Shown piece after piece: positions 1-8,872 of a stretch of 64,000 nt of DNA. Numbering within the stretch: the stretch's first letter is position 1; every line of letters starts with the position of its first letter. Position numbers and translations under genes: made by a program. The notes beneath the pieces were generated by a model. It searched no databases, had not been told where the DNA came from, and was given only the letters and a program-made list of their open reading frames with translations. This DNA is from Geovibrio ferrireducens (GTDB lineage Bacteria > Chrysiogenota > Deferribacteres > Deferribacterales > Geovibrionaceae), in assembly GCF_026226615.1 (NCBI RefSeq), contig NZ_JAJAPB010000001.1:1-64000 (forward strand), in the 5' to 3' direction.

Positions 1-6
1 AAGGTA

Positions 7-60
7 GTTATAAGAAATTCCACTAAGGAAGTCAACTACTTTTTTTAAAAGTTTTATCAA
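7..60 (-). promoter_or_regulatory. Tandem promoter P-a (nearest the unseen gene)
   Basis: TTGACT (complement of 30-35), 17-nt spacer, TATAAC (complement of 7-12), with T/A tracts upstream at 37-60. The -35, spacer length, -10 and the following CTACCTT are shared with P-c; P-b differs by one base. It lies 147 bp from P-b. Three strong promoters with UP-like DNA in a row are typical of rRNA operons, so an rrn or other stable-RNA operon probably begins to the left. That part is inference. Confidence 0.8.
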
Positions 61-153
61 CTGCCTTAACGACTTATTCTTCTGTCAAACACTTTTGGAA
101 AACTAATCCCTCTCCCTTCTGCGGCACTCAAGCCCGTCCCGGAGAGGAAGGTT

Positions 154-210
154 GTTATAAAGAAAGCTGCGAATTAAGTCAACATGTTTTTAAGAAAACT
201 TTTAACATTT
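154..210 (-). promoter_or_regulatory. Tandem promoter P-b
   Basis: TTGACT (complement of 177-182), 17-nt spacer, TATAAC (complement of 154-159), with an A/T-rich upstream stretch at 184-210. Downstream of the -10 box the transcribed leader has complementary arms CCTCTCC / GGAGAGG (about 109-147), so a short hairpin could form between this promoter and the next. It lies 122 bp from P-c. Confidence 0.8.
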
Positions 211-275
211 ATTTCGTCTTTCTCATCAGGGCTTTAAACCCTTCCGCCACCCGGTCTCCCGTGCAGCGGAAGGTA

Positions 276-340
276 GTTATACGAAAACGGCAGGAAGAAG
301 TCAACCGTTTATTTTGAAAAATTTTAACTTTTTTATTTAC
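276..340 (-). promoter_or_regulatory. Tandem promoter P-c (upstream-most of three)
   Basis: On the minus strand there is TTGACT (complement of 299-304), a 17-nt spacer and TATAAC (complement of 276-281), a near-consensus housekeeping-sigma promoter. The DNA upstream of the -35 box (306-345) is A/T-rich with A and T tracts, as in an UP element. It is the right-most of three promoters of the same design pointing left. It lies between the binding-protein gene stop at 362 and the next promoter. Its target is outside the window. Confidence 0.8.
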
Positions 341-361
341 TGTACATTATTAGTAGTTTAT

Positions 362-1480
362 CTATTCAGCGAGAACGAATTTGCCGTTTTTAATCTCAAC
401 TATCACAAATGCATCCTTTGTAAGCCCGGTGTGATCAGAGGGTGACATATTGAATTCTCCGGCTATGCCGATGAATCCCTTCACCTTTTCTATCTCTGCG
501 GGAAGCTTGTTCAGGTCGCCCTTGGATCTTTCATAGGCTATCTTAAATATATGGAACGCATCGTAGGCATGTCCGCCGAAAGCGCTTACAGGAGCATTGA
601 ATCTGGATTCAAAGTTCTTTTTGTAATCCATCAGCACCTTTTTGTATCTGTCACCTTCGGGAAGCTGGTCAGCGACTATGATTCTGCCCGCGGTGAGCTT
701 TATGCCGTCAGCCGCATCACCAGCAAGTTCAATAAACTTGGCGGAGGCCGCACCCTGTGTCATATATATATTGCCCATGCCGAGAGCCTTGGCATTACGT
801 GCTATAATTGCAGGAGCAGGTCCCACTCCCCAGCAGATTACCGCATCCACATCAGCCGCTTTGATTTTAGCAAGCTGGCTCGTCATATCCTTATCCGTAT
901 CACGGAACTTTTCCTCAATAGCTATATTGACACCGTACTTAGGAGCAACTTCCAGAAGGGCATCTCTGCCTGTCGTGCCGTAGCCGCTCTGCTCGGTGAT
1001 GATCGCTATCTTCTTCTTGCCGTTTTTGACAAGGTGCTCGAACAGTTTTTCCACCACGAGGGTATCTGACTGAGCAGTTTTGAAGACATATTTATTTACA
1101 GGTGTAACAATCTGCTGGCTTGTGGCGCAGGAGATGAGAGGAAGCTTAAACCTCTCCGCAAGGTCTTTTATTACCAGAGTTGAGCCGGTTCTGGTCGGGC
1201 CGAGGACAGCAACAACCTTATCCTTTGTGGCAAGACGCTTGAAGTAGCTGAGGGTTCTGTTCTCATCCCCCTGGGTATCATAGAACACAAGCTCTATCTT
1301 ATTGCCGTTGATTCCGCCTGCGGCATTCACCTGATCCACCAGCATTTCCACTGTCTGTTTTTCGGGAAGACCGAGATAGCCCGCGGGGCCTGTCACTGAA
1401 AAAAGAGCCCCAAGCTTGATTGTTCCGGCGAAAGCCGTCGCTGAAACCAGCAGCAGTGCGAATACCAATAACTTTTTCAT
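362..1480 (-). CDS. ABC transporter periplasmic binding protein (LivJ-like)
   Basis: 372 residues, starting with a clear signal peptide (charged MKK, hydrophobic core, cleavage near residue 18 after ATAFA). The rest follows the type I periplasmic-binding fold of branched-chain amino acid receptors (Peripla_BP_6). GALFSVTGPAGYLG near the N terminus and later AVLGPTRTG and TEQSGYG are the usual ligand-cleft segments. Such proteins bind an amino acid, amide or small organic acid and deliver it to LivHMGF-type permeases. No permease or ATPase gene is adjacent, so it may serve a transporter encoded elsewhere. It lies 15 nt downstream of ispF on the same strand and may be co-transcribed. The ligand cannot be read from the sequence. 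Confidence 0.88.
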   Translation of the reverse strand: MKKLLVFALLLVSATAFAGTIKLGALFSVTGPAGYLGLPEKQTVEMLVDQVNAAGGINGNKIELVFYDTQGDENRTLSYFKRLATKDKVVAVLGPTRTGSTLVIKDLAERFKLPLISCATSQQIVTPVNKYVFKTAQSDTLVVEKLFEHLVKNGKKKIAIITEQSGYGTTGRDALLEVAPKYGVNIAIEEKFRDTDKDMTSQLAKIKAADVDAVICWGVGPAPAIIARNAKALGMGNIYMTQGAASAKFIELAGDAADGIKLTAGRIIVADQLPEGDRYKKVLMDYKKNFESRFNAPVSAFGGHAYDAFHIFKIAYERSKGDLNKLPAEIEKVKGFIGIAGEFNMSPSDHTGLTKDAFVIVEIKNGKFVLAE

Positions 1481-1495
1481 ACCAACCTCAATAAA

Positions 1496-1975
1496 TTATA
1501 TTTTTTCTATAAGAACGGTCGCAGAAGCGGCAATACCCTCGCCCCTTCCGGTAAAACCCATCTTTTCCGTTGTTGTCGCCTTAACACTTACCTCATCTAT
1601 ATATACACCGAGATCATCAGCTATATTCCTGCGCATATCATATATATAGGGAGCCATTTTCGGCATCTGCGCTATTATAGTGGAGTCGGCGTTAACAACT
1701 CTCCACCCTTCCCCTGCGGCCAGACGGACGGCCTCCCTCAGGAGAATGCGGGAATCTATCCCCTTATATTTACTGTCAGTATCCGGGAAGAGTCCGCCTA
1801 TATCAGTATGGAGAGCAGCGCCGGCTATGGCATCCGTAAGCGCATGAAGAAGAACATCAGCATCACTGTGTCCGGCAAGCCCCTTTTCATAAGGGATCTC
1901 CACGCCGCCGATGATCAGTTTTCTCTCCTCTGCAAATCTGTGGGCATCAAACCCGCTGCCGACCCTTAATTTCAC
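1496..1975 (-). CDS. ispF: 2-C-methyl-D-erythritol 2,4-cyclodiphosphate synthase
   Basis: 159 residues, the normal length for IspF. It converts CDP-methylerythritol 2-phosphate to the cyclic diphosphate and CMP in the MEP isoprenoid pathway. The zinc ligands D10, H12 and H44 are present in GFDAHRF and [12 protein letters not shown], and the CDP-binding segment [19 protein letters not shown] is intact. The start codon is GTG at 1975 with AAGGAG 8 nt upstream. In many bacteria ispD precedes or is fused to ispF; here the gene stands alone, divergent from the rhodanese gene. The identification is secure. Confidence 0.96.
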   Translation of the reverse strand: MKLRVGSGFDAHRFAEERKLIIGGVEIPYEKGLAGHSDADVLLHALTDAIAGAALHTDIGGLFPDTDSKYKGIDSRILLREAVRLAAGEGWRVVNADSTIIAQMPKMAPYIYDMRRNIADDLGVYIDEVSVKATTTEKMGFTGRGEGIAASATVLIEKI

Positions 1976-2139
1976 TTCTCAATTCTCCTTAAACGGAATG
2001 ATACATGATTTTAATAGGAACCGCAAAATCTGTACATTATTTTTTTAAAAACCTTTTTTATTAATACGTTCATTTCCGCTTTATTTTTTAAGATCATTTG
2101 TGCATAATTAATTAAGAGCGTGTGTTCACGGGGTTTATT

Positions 2140-2553
2140 ATGATAAACAGCTTATTAACAGGTCTGGGAGGAGCTTTAGTGCTTGTGTGCCTCTCATATA
2201 TTTACACGCATATGACCCGCAGAGAGGATATTGAAAACGGTGCAATCGATTTCGGAGATCTGATGCATATGCTCAAAACAAAACAGAATCTCCGCCTGAT
2301 CGATTTATCGGACTCAGCGCATTTTAAAATGCATCACCTCAAAGGGGCTGAAAATATACCGCCTCAGGCCTTCCGTAAACTTGCGGAAAGCATTCTTGAC
2401 GAAAGGAAAACTGTTCTTTACTGCAAGTCGGGCAGGGAGTGCAGACTGGCCTACCAGTTCCTTAAGGAAAAAGGTTACAAAACCGATAATTTGTACTATC
2501 TTGACGCACAGATGATTTATACTTCCGTGTATAAACCCAAGGAGGCAATATGA
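2140..2553 (+). CDS. Membrane-anchored rhodanese-domain protein
   Basis: 137 residues from the ATG at 2140; a GTG at 2122 in the same frame is an alternative start. Residues 5-23 form one membrane helix, followed by a single rhodanese domain. The catalytic cysteine is C95 in LYCKSGRECR, a loop that fits sulfur transfer. Such proteins move sulfane sulfur or bind thiols at the membrane; the acceptor is unknown. The stop overlaps the ATG of the cupin gene (ATGA at 2550-2553), so the two are translationally coupled and probably work together. Confidence 0.82.
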   Translation: MINSLLTGLGGALVLVCLSYIYTHMTRREDIENGAIDFGDLMHMLKTKQNLRLIDLSDSAHFKMHHLKGAENIPPQAFRKLAESILDERKTVLYCKSGRECRLAYQFLKEKGYKTDNLYYLDAQMIYTSVYKPKEAI

Positions 2554-2894
2554 TAGTACGCGTAAGCGATATTGAGGCTAAGCACATCGAAAAACCGAGG
2601 GGAGGAACGGGAACCGCAGTTCAGATTCCCTATGAAGCGGCGAAACAGTACGGAGGGCAGATTATGGCCTTCGCTTTCATGGATCTCCCGCCGGAAGCAT
2701 CTGTAGGCTATCACTACCACGAAAAGGATATGGAGATTTACGTTCTTCTGGACGGATTCGCCGAAGTTAACGACAACGGACGGGAAGACGTACTCACTCC
2801 CGGCGACATGATGATCACCGCCAGAGGCGAGGCGCACTCCATAGCCAATAAAACTGACAAAAATCTGTCTTTTATAGCACTGATACTGGAATAA
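2550..2894 (+). CDS. Small cupin-domain protein
   Basis: 114 residues forming one cupin barrel. Motif 1 is GYHYHEKDMEIYVLLDG (H55, H57, E62) and motif 2 is PGDMMITARGEAHSI with H96, so the usual 3-His/1-Glu metal site is complete. Small stand-alone cupins act as metal-dependent isomerases, oxygenases or sensors; the substrate is not evident. An AGGAGG ribosome site lies within the end of the overlapping rhodanese gene. A hairpin at 2912-2937 follows. Confidence 0.82.
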   Translation: MIVRVSDIEAKHIEKPRGGTGTAVQIPYEAAKQYGGQIMAFAFMDLPPEASVGYHYHEKDMEIYVLLDGFAEVNDNGREDVLTPGDMMITARGEAHSIANKTDKNLSFIALILE

Positions 2895-2910
2895 AAGAAA
2901 ATTTCATCAT

Positions 2911-2950
2911 AAAGGGCGGCTTTTTCCAGGCCGCCTTCCCCTTTTCCCTT
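2911..2950 (+). terminator. Probable terminator after the cupin gene
   Basis: Arms GGCGGC (2915-2920) and GCCGCC (2930-2935) enclose a T-rich loop and are followed by a pyrimidine-rich tail. It separates the rhodanese-cupin pair from ndk. Confidence 0.6.
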
Positions 2951-2969
2951 TAAATTCCGCCCGAAACGG

Positions 2970-2999
2970 TTGATTTTTCCACTCAGTTCTGTTTATATA
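2970..2999 (+). promoter_or_regulatory. Candidate promoter for ndk
   Basis: TTGATT at 2970-2975 and TATATA at 2994-2999 with an 18-nt spacer, ending 27 nt before the ndk ATG and just after the hairpin that closes the preceding pair. Confidence 0.5.
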
Positions 3000-3026
3000 G
3001 CTTGCTTTAGTATATGGAGGTCTGAA

Positions 3027-3443
3027 ATGGAAAGAACTTTCGCAATCGTAAAACCTGATGCAACTGCCGCCGGCAACACAGGCAACATCCTTGCCCGCAT
3101 CGAAAAAGAAGGCTTCAAAATTGTTGCCCTCAAAAAAATATTCATGTCAAAAAAAGAGGCTGAAGGCTTCTACGCAGTTCACAGCGCAAGACCCTTCTTC
3201 AACGACCTCACCAGCTTCATGAGCAGCGGCCCCTGTGTGGTTATGGTTCTTGAAAAAGAGGGAGCCATTAAAGAATGGAGAAACCTCATGGGCGCAACTA
3301 ACCCCGCAGAAGCGGCAGAAGGCACGCTCAGAAAAGAGTTCGGCAAAAACATCGACAACAACGCAACTCACGGTTCCGATGCACCCGAAACCGCAGCAAC
3401 AGAAATCGCATACTTCTTCTCTGCTCTTGAGCTTGTAGGTTAA
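3027..3443 (+). CDS. ndk: Nucleoside diphosphate kinase
   Basis: 138 residues, normal for Ndk. It transfers the gamma-phosphate between nucleoside di- and triphosphates through a phosphohistidine. The active histidine is H115 in [10 protein letters not shown], and K9 lies in FAIVKPDA. The ATG at 3027 is preceded by TGGAGG at a good distance; a longer reading from 2970 would add residues unlike the family and would include the promoter. It is followed 5 nt later by thrC. Confidence 0.97.
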   Translation: MERTFAIVKPDATAAGNTGNILARIEKEGFKIVALKKIFMSKKEAEGFYAVHSARPFFNDLTSFMSSGPCVVMVLEKEGAIKEWRNLMGATNPAEAAEGTLRKEFGKNIDNNATHGSDAPETAATEIAYFFSALELVG

Positions 3444-3448
3444 TAATT

Positions 3449-4825
3449 ATGAGATACGTAAGCACACGGGGGAAAGTTCCCGCTGTTTCTTTTAAAGACG
3501 CGGTTATGATGGGGCTTGCCGATGACGGCGGTCTGCTTGTGCCTGAAAGTGTTCCCGCATTCACTGCGGATGAGCTGACAAAGCTTTCGGCGCTGGGGTA
3601 TCCCTCGCTTGCTTACGAGATCATAAGCCGCTTCGCCACGGATATTGAGCCTACGAAGCTGAAAGAGATTATAGAAAAAAGCTACGCCGCTTTTGACACG
3701 GAGGAGGTTATCCCCGTTGTCAAAAAGGGCGGACTGTACATAGCGGAAATTTTCCACGGCCCCACTTTCGCCTTTAAGGACATAGCTCTTCAGTTTCTCG
3801 GAAACCTGTTTGAGCATATACTTGAGAAAAGGGGCGAGAAGCTCAACATAGTCGGAGCCACCAGCGGCGACACCGGCAGTGCGGCCATCTACGGCGTGCG
3901 CGGCCGGAAAAATATCCGCATCTTCATTCTGCACCCCAAAGGCAGGGTCAGCCCTGTGCAGGAGATGCAGATGACCTCAGTAACCGATGAAAATGTCTTC
4001 AATCTCGCTCTAAGCGGCACGTTTGATGACTGTCAGGACATTGTTAAAGAGATCTTCGGCGACCTGAAATTCAAGCATGACTTCTCACTCGGTGCTGTAA
4101 ACTCCATAAACTGGGCAAGGGTTCTGGCGCAGATAGTATATTACTTCTGGTGCTCGTTCCGTGCGGCGGAAAACGGCAGAAAGCCGGTCTTCATAGTGCC
4201 CACAGGCAACTTCGGCAATATTTTCGCCGGATATTATGCGAAGCTCATGGGACTGCCTGTTGAGAAATTCATACTCGCTACAAACGAAAACAACATCCTC
4301 AGCCGCTTCATAAACGATGGGGATTACACCTCCAGAGAGGTTGTGGCAACATACAGCCCCTCAATGGACATACAGATAGCAAGCAACTTTGAGCGCTACC
4401 TTTATTTCTTCTATAATCAGGACGCTGCCAAGGTTGAAAGCCTTATGAAAACACTGAAAACGGAGAAAGGAATAAAATTCCCCGAAACTGACATAGCAAA
4501 AGTTCAGCAGGAATTCGGCACATACTCCGCCACAAACAAAGAGACAGAGGATGTCATAGCCTCATTCTATAAAACCACAGGCTACACGCTGGATCCCCAC
4601 ACCGCATGCGGAGTGGCGGCAGGGCTCAGGCTTGAGACAGAATCCCCGATCATATGCCTCTCAACGGCGCATCCGGCAAAATTCCCCGACGTGGTTGTGA
4701 AAGCGACAGGCAAAGCGCCTGAAAAACCCGCCGGAATAGTGAAGCTGGAAGGTCTGCCGAGAAAAGTTTCTGATATGCCTAATAACGCAGAGGCGGTTAA
4801 GGAATTCATAAGACGGAACGTTTGA
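3449..4825 (+). CDS. thrC: Threonine synthase
   Basis: 458 residues. It converts O-phosphohomoserine to threonine with PLP. The PLP lysine is K110 in HGPTFAFKD, and the phosphate-binding SGDTGSAA follows. The N terminus (MRYVSTRG) and length match the long bacterial form. Its stop overlaps the queA ATG by one base (TGATG at 4823-4827), so the two are coupled although functionally unrelated. Confidence 0.96.
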   Translation: MRYVSTRGKVPAVSFKDAVMMGLADDGGLLVPESVPAFTADELTKLSALGYPSLAYEIISRFATDIEPTKLKEIIEKSYAAFDTEEVIPVVKKGGLYIAEIFHGPTFAFKDIALQFLGNLFEHILEKRGEKLNIVGATSGDTGSAAIYGVRGRKNIRIFILHPKGRVSPVQEMQMTSVTDENVFNLALSGTFDDCQDIVKEIFGDLKFKHDFSLGAVNSINWARVLAQIVYYFWCSFRAAENGRKPVFIVPTGNFGNIFAGYYAKLMGLPVEKFILATNENNILSRFINDGDYTSREVVATYSPSMDIQIASNFERYLYFFYNQDAAKVESLMKTLKTEKGIKFPETDIAKVQQEFGTYSATNKETEDVIASFYKTTGYTLDPHTACGVAAGLRLETESPIICLSTAHPAKFPDVVVKATGKAPEKPAGIVKLEGLPRKVSDMPNNAEAVKEFIRRNV

Positions 4826-5841
4826 TGAAGACCCCTGCGGAACTGTTCGATTTTCCGCTCCCGGAAGAACTTATAGCTCAATACCCTCCTGAGACAAGGG
4901 GCGGCTCACGCCTGCTCCTTGCGGACAGGAAGGGTTCTGCCCGTGATCTGCTTTTTCATAATATTACCGAACTTATAGATGATGAATATTTCATTGTTAT
5001 CAATAACACCCGTGTAATGAACGCCCGCCTTGAAGGCTTCAAACCCACAGGCGGCAGGGTGGAGATATTTCTGCTGGACAAAATTTCCGATTTCTCATTC
5101 ACAGCCCTCACAGGAGGTAAGGTGAAGGAAGGAACGGAGGTTAATGTGGGCGAAGCGGTAATAAAAATCGAGAAATTTCTTGATGAAGGGCTCCGCATAG
5201 TCCGCTTCCTCACTCACACACCGGAAGAGGTGATGGAAAAGTGGGGGCATGTTCCCCTTCCTCCGTATATCCGCAGGGATGACAGCGAAGAGGACAAAAT
5301 CCGCTATCAGACAGTGTACGCCAAGGAGGCAAGGTCAGTAGCCGCACCCACCGCAGGGCTGCACTTCACTGACAGTACTCTGGAAAAACTGCGGAACAAG
5401 GGTGTGCAGATACTTGAGGTTTCCCTAGATGTGGGCATAGGAACCTTCCGCCCCATGAAGGCAGATCATCTGGAAGATCACCGCATGCACTCAGAGCGCT
5501 ACCATGTGAGCGATGAAACTGCGGACAGAATAAACAGCCTCAGAAACGAAGGGAAAAAGCTGATCTGTGTGGGTACAACAGCCATGCGGACAATGGAGTC
5601 CGTAACTGACGAAAAGCGCATAACCCGTGCAGGAAGCGGCGAAACGGACATCTTCATTAAACCCGGCTACTCCTTCAAGGCGGCGAACGCTCTCATAACG
5701 AACTTTCACCTGCCCAAATCCACACTCTTCGTTCTCGTCTGCGCCTTTGCCGGGCGCGAGTTTATGCTGAACACATACGCACATGCAGTAGCGGAAAGAT
5801 ACAGGTTTTTCAGCTACGGCGATGCCATGTTCATAAAGTAA
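4825..5841 (+). CDS. queA: S-adenosylmethionine:tRNA ribosyltransferase-isomerase
   Basis: 338 residues from the ATG at 4825. It adds the epoxycyclopentanediol moiety from SAM to 7-aminomethyl-7-deazaguanine in tRNA to make epoxyqueuosine. Family signatures include the N-terminal FDFPLPEELIAQYP, then PLPPYIRR, RSVAAPTAGLHFT and DVGIGTFRP, and the C-terminal NFHLPKSTLFVLVCAFAG. tgt follows 38 nt downstream, so two queuosine steps are linked. Confidence 0.96.
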   Translation: MKTPAELFDFPLPEELIAQYPPETRGGSRLLLADRKGSARDLLFHNITELIDDEYFIVINNTRVMNARLEGFKPTGGRVEIFLLDKISDFSFTALTGGKVKEGTEVNVGEAVIKIEKFLDEGLRIVRFLTHTPEEVMEKWGHVPLPPYIRRDDSEEDKIRYQTVYAKEARSVAAPTAGLHFTDSTLEKLRNKGVQILEVSLDVGIGTFRPMKADHLEDHRMHSERYHVSDETADRINSLRNEGKKLICVGTTAMRTMESVTDEKRITRAGSGETDIFIKPGYSFKAANALITNFHLPKSTLFVLVCAFAGREFMLNTYAHAVAERYRFFSYGDAMFIK

Positions 5842-5879
5842 AGCTACCTGAAATTTGAAAATATCAGACAGGAAATATA

Positions 5880-7001
5880 ATGCTCAAATTCACACTGGAA
5901 AAAACAAGCGAAAAGTCAAAAGCACGCGCAGGGCGCATTGTCACTCCCCACGGCGAGATCGAAACGCCCATTTTCATGCCTGTGGGCACTGTGGGCTCGG
6001 TCAAGGGGGTTGCCCCACGTGAGCTGGATGAAATAGGCGCTCAGATAATTCTCGGCAACACCTACCACCTTCACCTCCGCCCCGGTGAGGACACTGTGGC
6101 ACATTTCGGCGGGCTGGCGAAGTTTAATTCATGGAATAAACCCACACTGACAGACAGCGGCGGGTTTCAGGTTTTCAGTCTGGCTAAGCTGAACAAGATA
6201 AATGAGGACGGGGTTGAGTTCCGTTCCCACCTTGACGGCAGCAAGCTTTTCCTCTCACCTGAGAAATCAATGGAGATACAGCAGAAGATCGGCGCTGACA
6301 TAATGATGGCGTTTGATGAGTGCGTGCCCTACCCCAGCGAGAAGATATACGTGGAAAAATCCCTTGAGCTTACCACACGCTGGGCGGAAAGATGCCTCAA
6401 GGCGAAAACCAGAGAGGATCAGGCGCTGTTCGGCATAATTCAGGGGGGCGTTTTCCCCGACCTGAGAAAGCGCAGCGCGGAACAGATATGTGCCCTCCCC
6501 TTTGACGGATTCGCAATCGGCGGCCTCAGCGTTGGGGAAGATATACCCACGATGTATGAGATCACGGATTTCATAACCGACTACATGCCTGCGGACAAGC
6601 CCCGCTACCTTATGGGGGTCGGCACACCGGAAGACCTGCTGAACGGGATAGAGCGCGGTGTGGATATGTTCGACTGCGTGATGCCCACGAGAAACGCCCG
6701 CAATGCGCTTCTTTTCACAAACAACGGCAAGCTGCACATAAAAGCAGCCAGACACAGGCTTTCTGACGCACCTGTGGACGAGGAATGCGGATGTTACACA
6801 TGCCGCAACTTCTCACGCGGGTATCTGCGACACCTGTATAAATCCGGTGAGCTTCTGGCTCTCAAGCTCAATTCCATCCACAATCTGCACTTCTATCTTT
6901 CTCTTGTAAAACGGGCAAGAAATGCTATAAATAATGGGTTCTTTGAGGATTTCAAAAAGGAAATTCTGGATAAAATCAGTTTCGGAGGAGACAATGTTTA
7001 A
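5880..7001 (+). CDS. tgt: tRNA-guanine transglycosylase
   Basis: 373 residues. It exchanges guanine-34 in GUN-anticodon tRNAs for preQ1, the step before QueA. TDSGGFQVFS carries the active aspartate, and IQGGVFPDLR and FAIGGLSVGE shape the base pocket. The zinc site is complete: C303, C305, C308 and H334. Its last 8 nt overlap the start of yajC, the common queA-tgt-yajC-secDF arrangement. Confidence 0.97.
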   Translation: MLKFTLEKTSEKSKARAGRIVTPHGEIETPIFMPVGTVGSVKGVAPRELDEIGAQIILGNTYHLHLRPGEDTVAHFGGLAKFNSWNKPTLTDSGGFQVFSLAKLNKINEDGVEFRSHLDGSKLFLSPEKSMEIQQKIGADIMMAFDECVPYPSEKIYVEKSLELTTRWAERCLKAKTREDQALFGIIQGGVFPDLRKRSAEQICALPFDGFAIGGLSVGEDIPTMYEITDFITDYMPADKPRYLMGVGTPEDLLNGIERGVDMFDCVMPTRNARNALLFTNNGKLHIKAARHRLSDAPVDEECGCYTCRNFSRGYLRHLYKSGELLALKLNSIHNLHFYLSLVKRARNAINNGFFEDFKKEILDKISFGGDNV

Positions 7002-7311
7002 CGGTACTATGTTGGCTGCAAACGCACAGCCCGGACAGGGCGGAGCTTTAATTCAGCTTCTACCCCTTATTCTCATTTTCGCGATATTCTACTTTCTGCT
7101 TATCAGACCCCAGCAGAAAAGACAGAAAAAACACGCTGAAATGCTCGATGCGCTTAAAGCAGGTGACGAAGTGATCCTCGCCGGAGGTATCTACGGTAAA
7201 ATTGACAGAGTCGCCGACCAGAACACTTTCATCGTCGAAATAGCTGACGGCGTTAAAGTCAAATCCGCTAAAAGCGGTGTGGCCAGCGTAGCTTCAGCCG
7301 GGGAGAAATAA
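6994..7311 (+). CDS. yajC: Sec translocase accessory subunit YajC
   Basis: 105 residues from the ATG at 6994, preceded by GGAGGAG. A hydrophobic helix (about 17-35, with LILIFAIFYFLLIRPQQKR) is followed by a basic cytoplasmic domain containing GDEVILAGGIYGKI. It associates with SecDF. A longer reading from 6934 would run deep into tgt and lacks family similarity. secD begins 5 nt after its stop. Confidence 0.94.
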   Translation: MFNGTMLAANAQPGQGGALIQLLPLILIFAIFYFLLIRPQQKRQKKHAEMLDALKAGDEVILAGGIYGKIDRVADQNTFIVEIADGVKVKSAKSGVASVASAGEK

Positions 7312-7316
7312 ACCTA

Positions 7317-8861
7317 ATGAAACTAAGGACCAGATGGATCATCATTTTGATTGTAATGGTCTGGGCTGTTATTTCCGTTTTGCCCTACGGCAAAAACATG
7401 AAACTCGGACTGGACCTTCAGGGCGGTATGCATGTCGTTCTCGGCGTGGATACCGAAAAGGCGGTTGAGGGAAGGCTTGAAAGCTTTGCGGTAAAAATTA
7501 GAAAGGAACTCGCCGCAGAATCGGTCAACTTCGGCTATGTGCAGATGGATGACAGAGGCAGAATCAACATCGCCCTCAACAACACGGACGATGCTGAGAA
7601 GGTCAAGAAAATCATCTCTGACAGATACGATACCCTTGAATCTGTGGCATCATCCGGCAGCAATATCCTCAGCTACCGTTTTAACAATGCCGCTGTTAAA
7701 CAGATTAAGGAATACGCCGTTGATCAGTCGCTTGAGGTTGTCAGAAACAGGATCGACCAGTTCGGCGTTACCGAACCGGTTATCCAGCGTCAGGGTCAGA
7801 ACCAGGTTGTGGTTCAGCTTCCCGGCATAACTGAACCCGAAAGGGCAATCAGCCTCATAGGCAGAACGGCTCAGCTTAAGTTCCACATCGTAAACGAAAC
7901 AGTTAACCCCGAAGACGCTGTCAGAGGAAATATACCCTTTGACTCAGTTCTTCTTTATCAGAAAACCACAGATAAAAACACCGGCAAGGTGCTCAGCAGT
8001 GTTCCCTTTGTTCTTAAAAGAGAGGCTGTGCTCACCGGAGACTACCTTGTGGACGCTTCCGTTTCCTTCACGCAGAACAACCTTCCCGCAGTTCAGTTCA
8101 CGCTGGACTCAGCCGGAAGCAAGCTGTTTGAAGAGGTTACAGGTCAGAACGTAAACAGAAGAATGGCTATCGTCCTTGACGATAATGTTTACTCCGCACC
8201 TGTGATCAAATCAAAGATTGCGGGCGGCAGCGCCATAATCGACGGAATAGGCACACTTGAGGAAGCCAAAGAGATAGCAATCGTTCTGAGAGCGGGCAGC
8301 CTTCCGGCTCCTGTAAGCATCGAAGAAAACAGAACGGTAGGCCCGTCACTCGGTCAGGACTCCATCAACTCCGGCCTTAAGGCAGCAATCGCAGGTATCG
8401 CCGCTGTTATCATATTCATGGGAATTTACTACAGGATTGCAGGACTCATCGCAAACGTTGCGGTTCTTTTTAACTTCCTGCTTATCTTCGCTGTAATGAG
8501 CCAGTTTCAGGCCACGCTCACCCTGCCGGGTATAGCGGGCATGATACTTACCCTTGCTATGTCGGTTGATGCCAATGTTCTTATTTATGAGCGCATAAGA
8601 GAAGAGATACGCATAGGCAGAACATCGCTTAATGCTGTGGAGTACGGCTATGAAAAAGCTCTTTCCACTATCCTTGACTCGAACATAACAACAATCATCG
8701 CAGCCGTGGTTCTCTTCCAGTTCGGAACAGGCCCCATTAAAGGCTTTGCGGTAACGCTCTCCATCGGTATTCTTGCGTCCCTTTTCACGGCGCTGTTCTT
8801 CACCAGAACCGTTTTTGCCACCATTCTCGGCGGAAGCGAAACAAAATCCGTGAGCATATAG
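7317..8861 (+). CDS. secD: Protein translocase subunit SecD
   Basis: 514 residues. An N-terminal membrane helix is followed by the large periplasmic P1 region (LGLDLQGGMHVVLGVD near the start) and a C-terminal block of five helices of the RND/SecDF type. The conserved AMSVDANVLIYERIREE lies in that block. SecD uses the proton gradient to finish protein export with SecF. It is co-transcribed with yajC and secF. Confidence 0.97.
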   Translation: MKLRTRWIIILIVMVWAVISVLPYGKNMKLGLDLQGGMHVVLGVDTEKAVEGRLESFAVKIRKELAAESVNFGYVQMDDRGRINIALNNTDDAEKVKKIISDRYDTLESVASSGSNILSYRFNNAAVKQIKEYAVDQSLEVVRNRIDQFGVTEPVIQRQGQNQVVVQLPGITEPERAISLIGRTAQLKFHIVNETVNPEDAVRGNIPFDSVLLYQKTTDKNTGKVLSSVPFVLKREAVLTGDYLVDASVSFTQNNLPAVQFTLDSAGSKLFEEVTGQNVNRRMAIVLDDNVYSAPVIKSKIAGGSAIIDGIGTLEEAKEIAIVLRAGSLPAPVSIEENRTVGPSLGQDSINSGLKAAIAGIAAVIIFMGIYYRIAGLIANVAVLFNFLLIFAVMSQFQATLTLPGIAGMILTLAMSVDANVLIYERIREEIRIGRTSLNAVEYGYEKALSTILDSNITTIIAAVVLFQFGTGPIKGFAVTLSIGILASLFTALFFTRTVFATILGGSETKSVSI

Positions 8862-8872
8862 GGGAGGCTGAA

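Noticed and set aside
109-147. Possible tRNA or rRNA fragment between the left-edge promoters (GCACTCAAGCCC)
   Set aside because: No cloverleaf or extended rRNA similarity can be drawn; only a short hairpin is supported.
551-1069. Long plus-strand frame opposite the binding-protein gene
   Set aside because: It is antisense to a well-supported gene with signal peptide and family motifs, and its product resembles no known protein.
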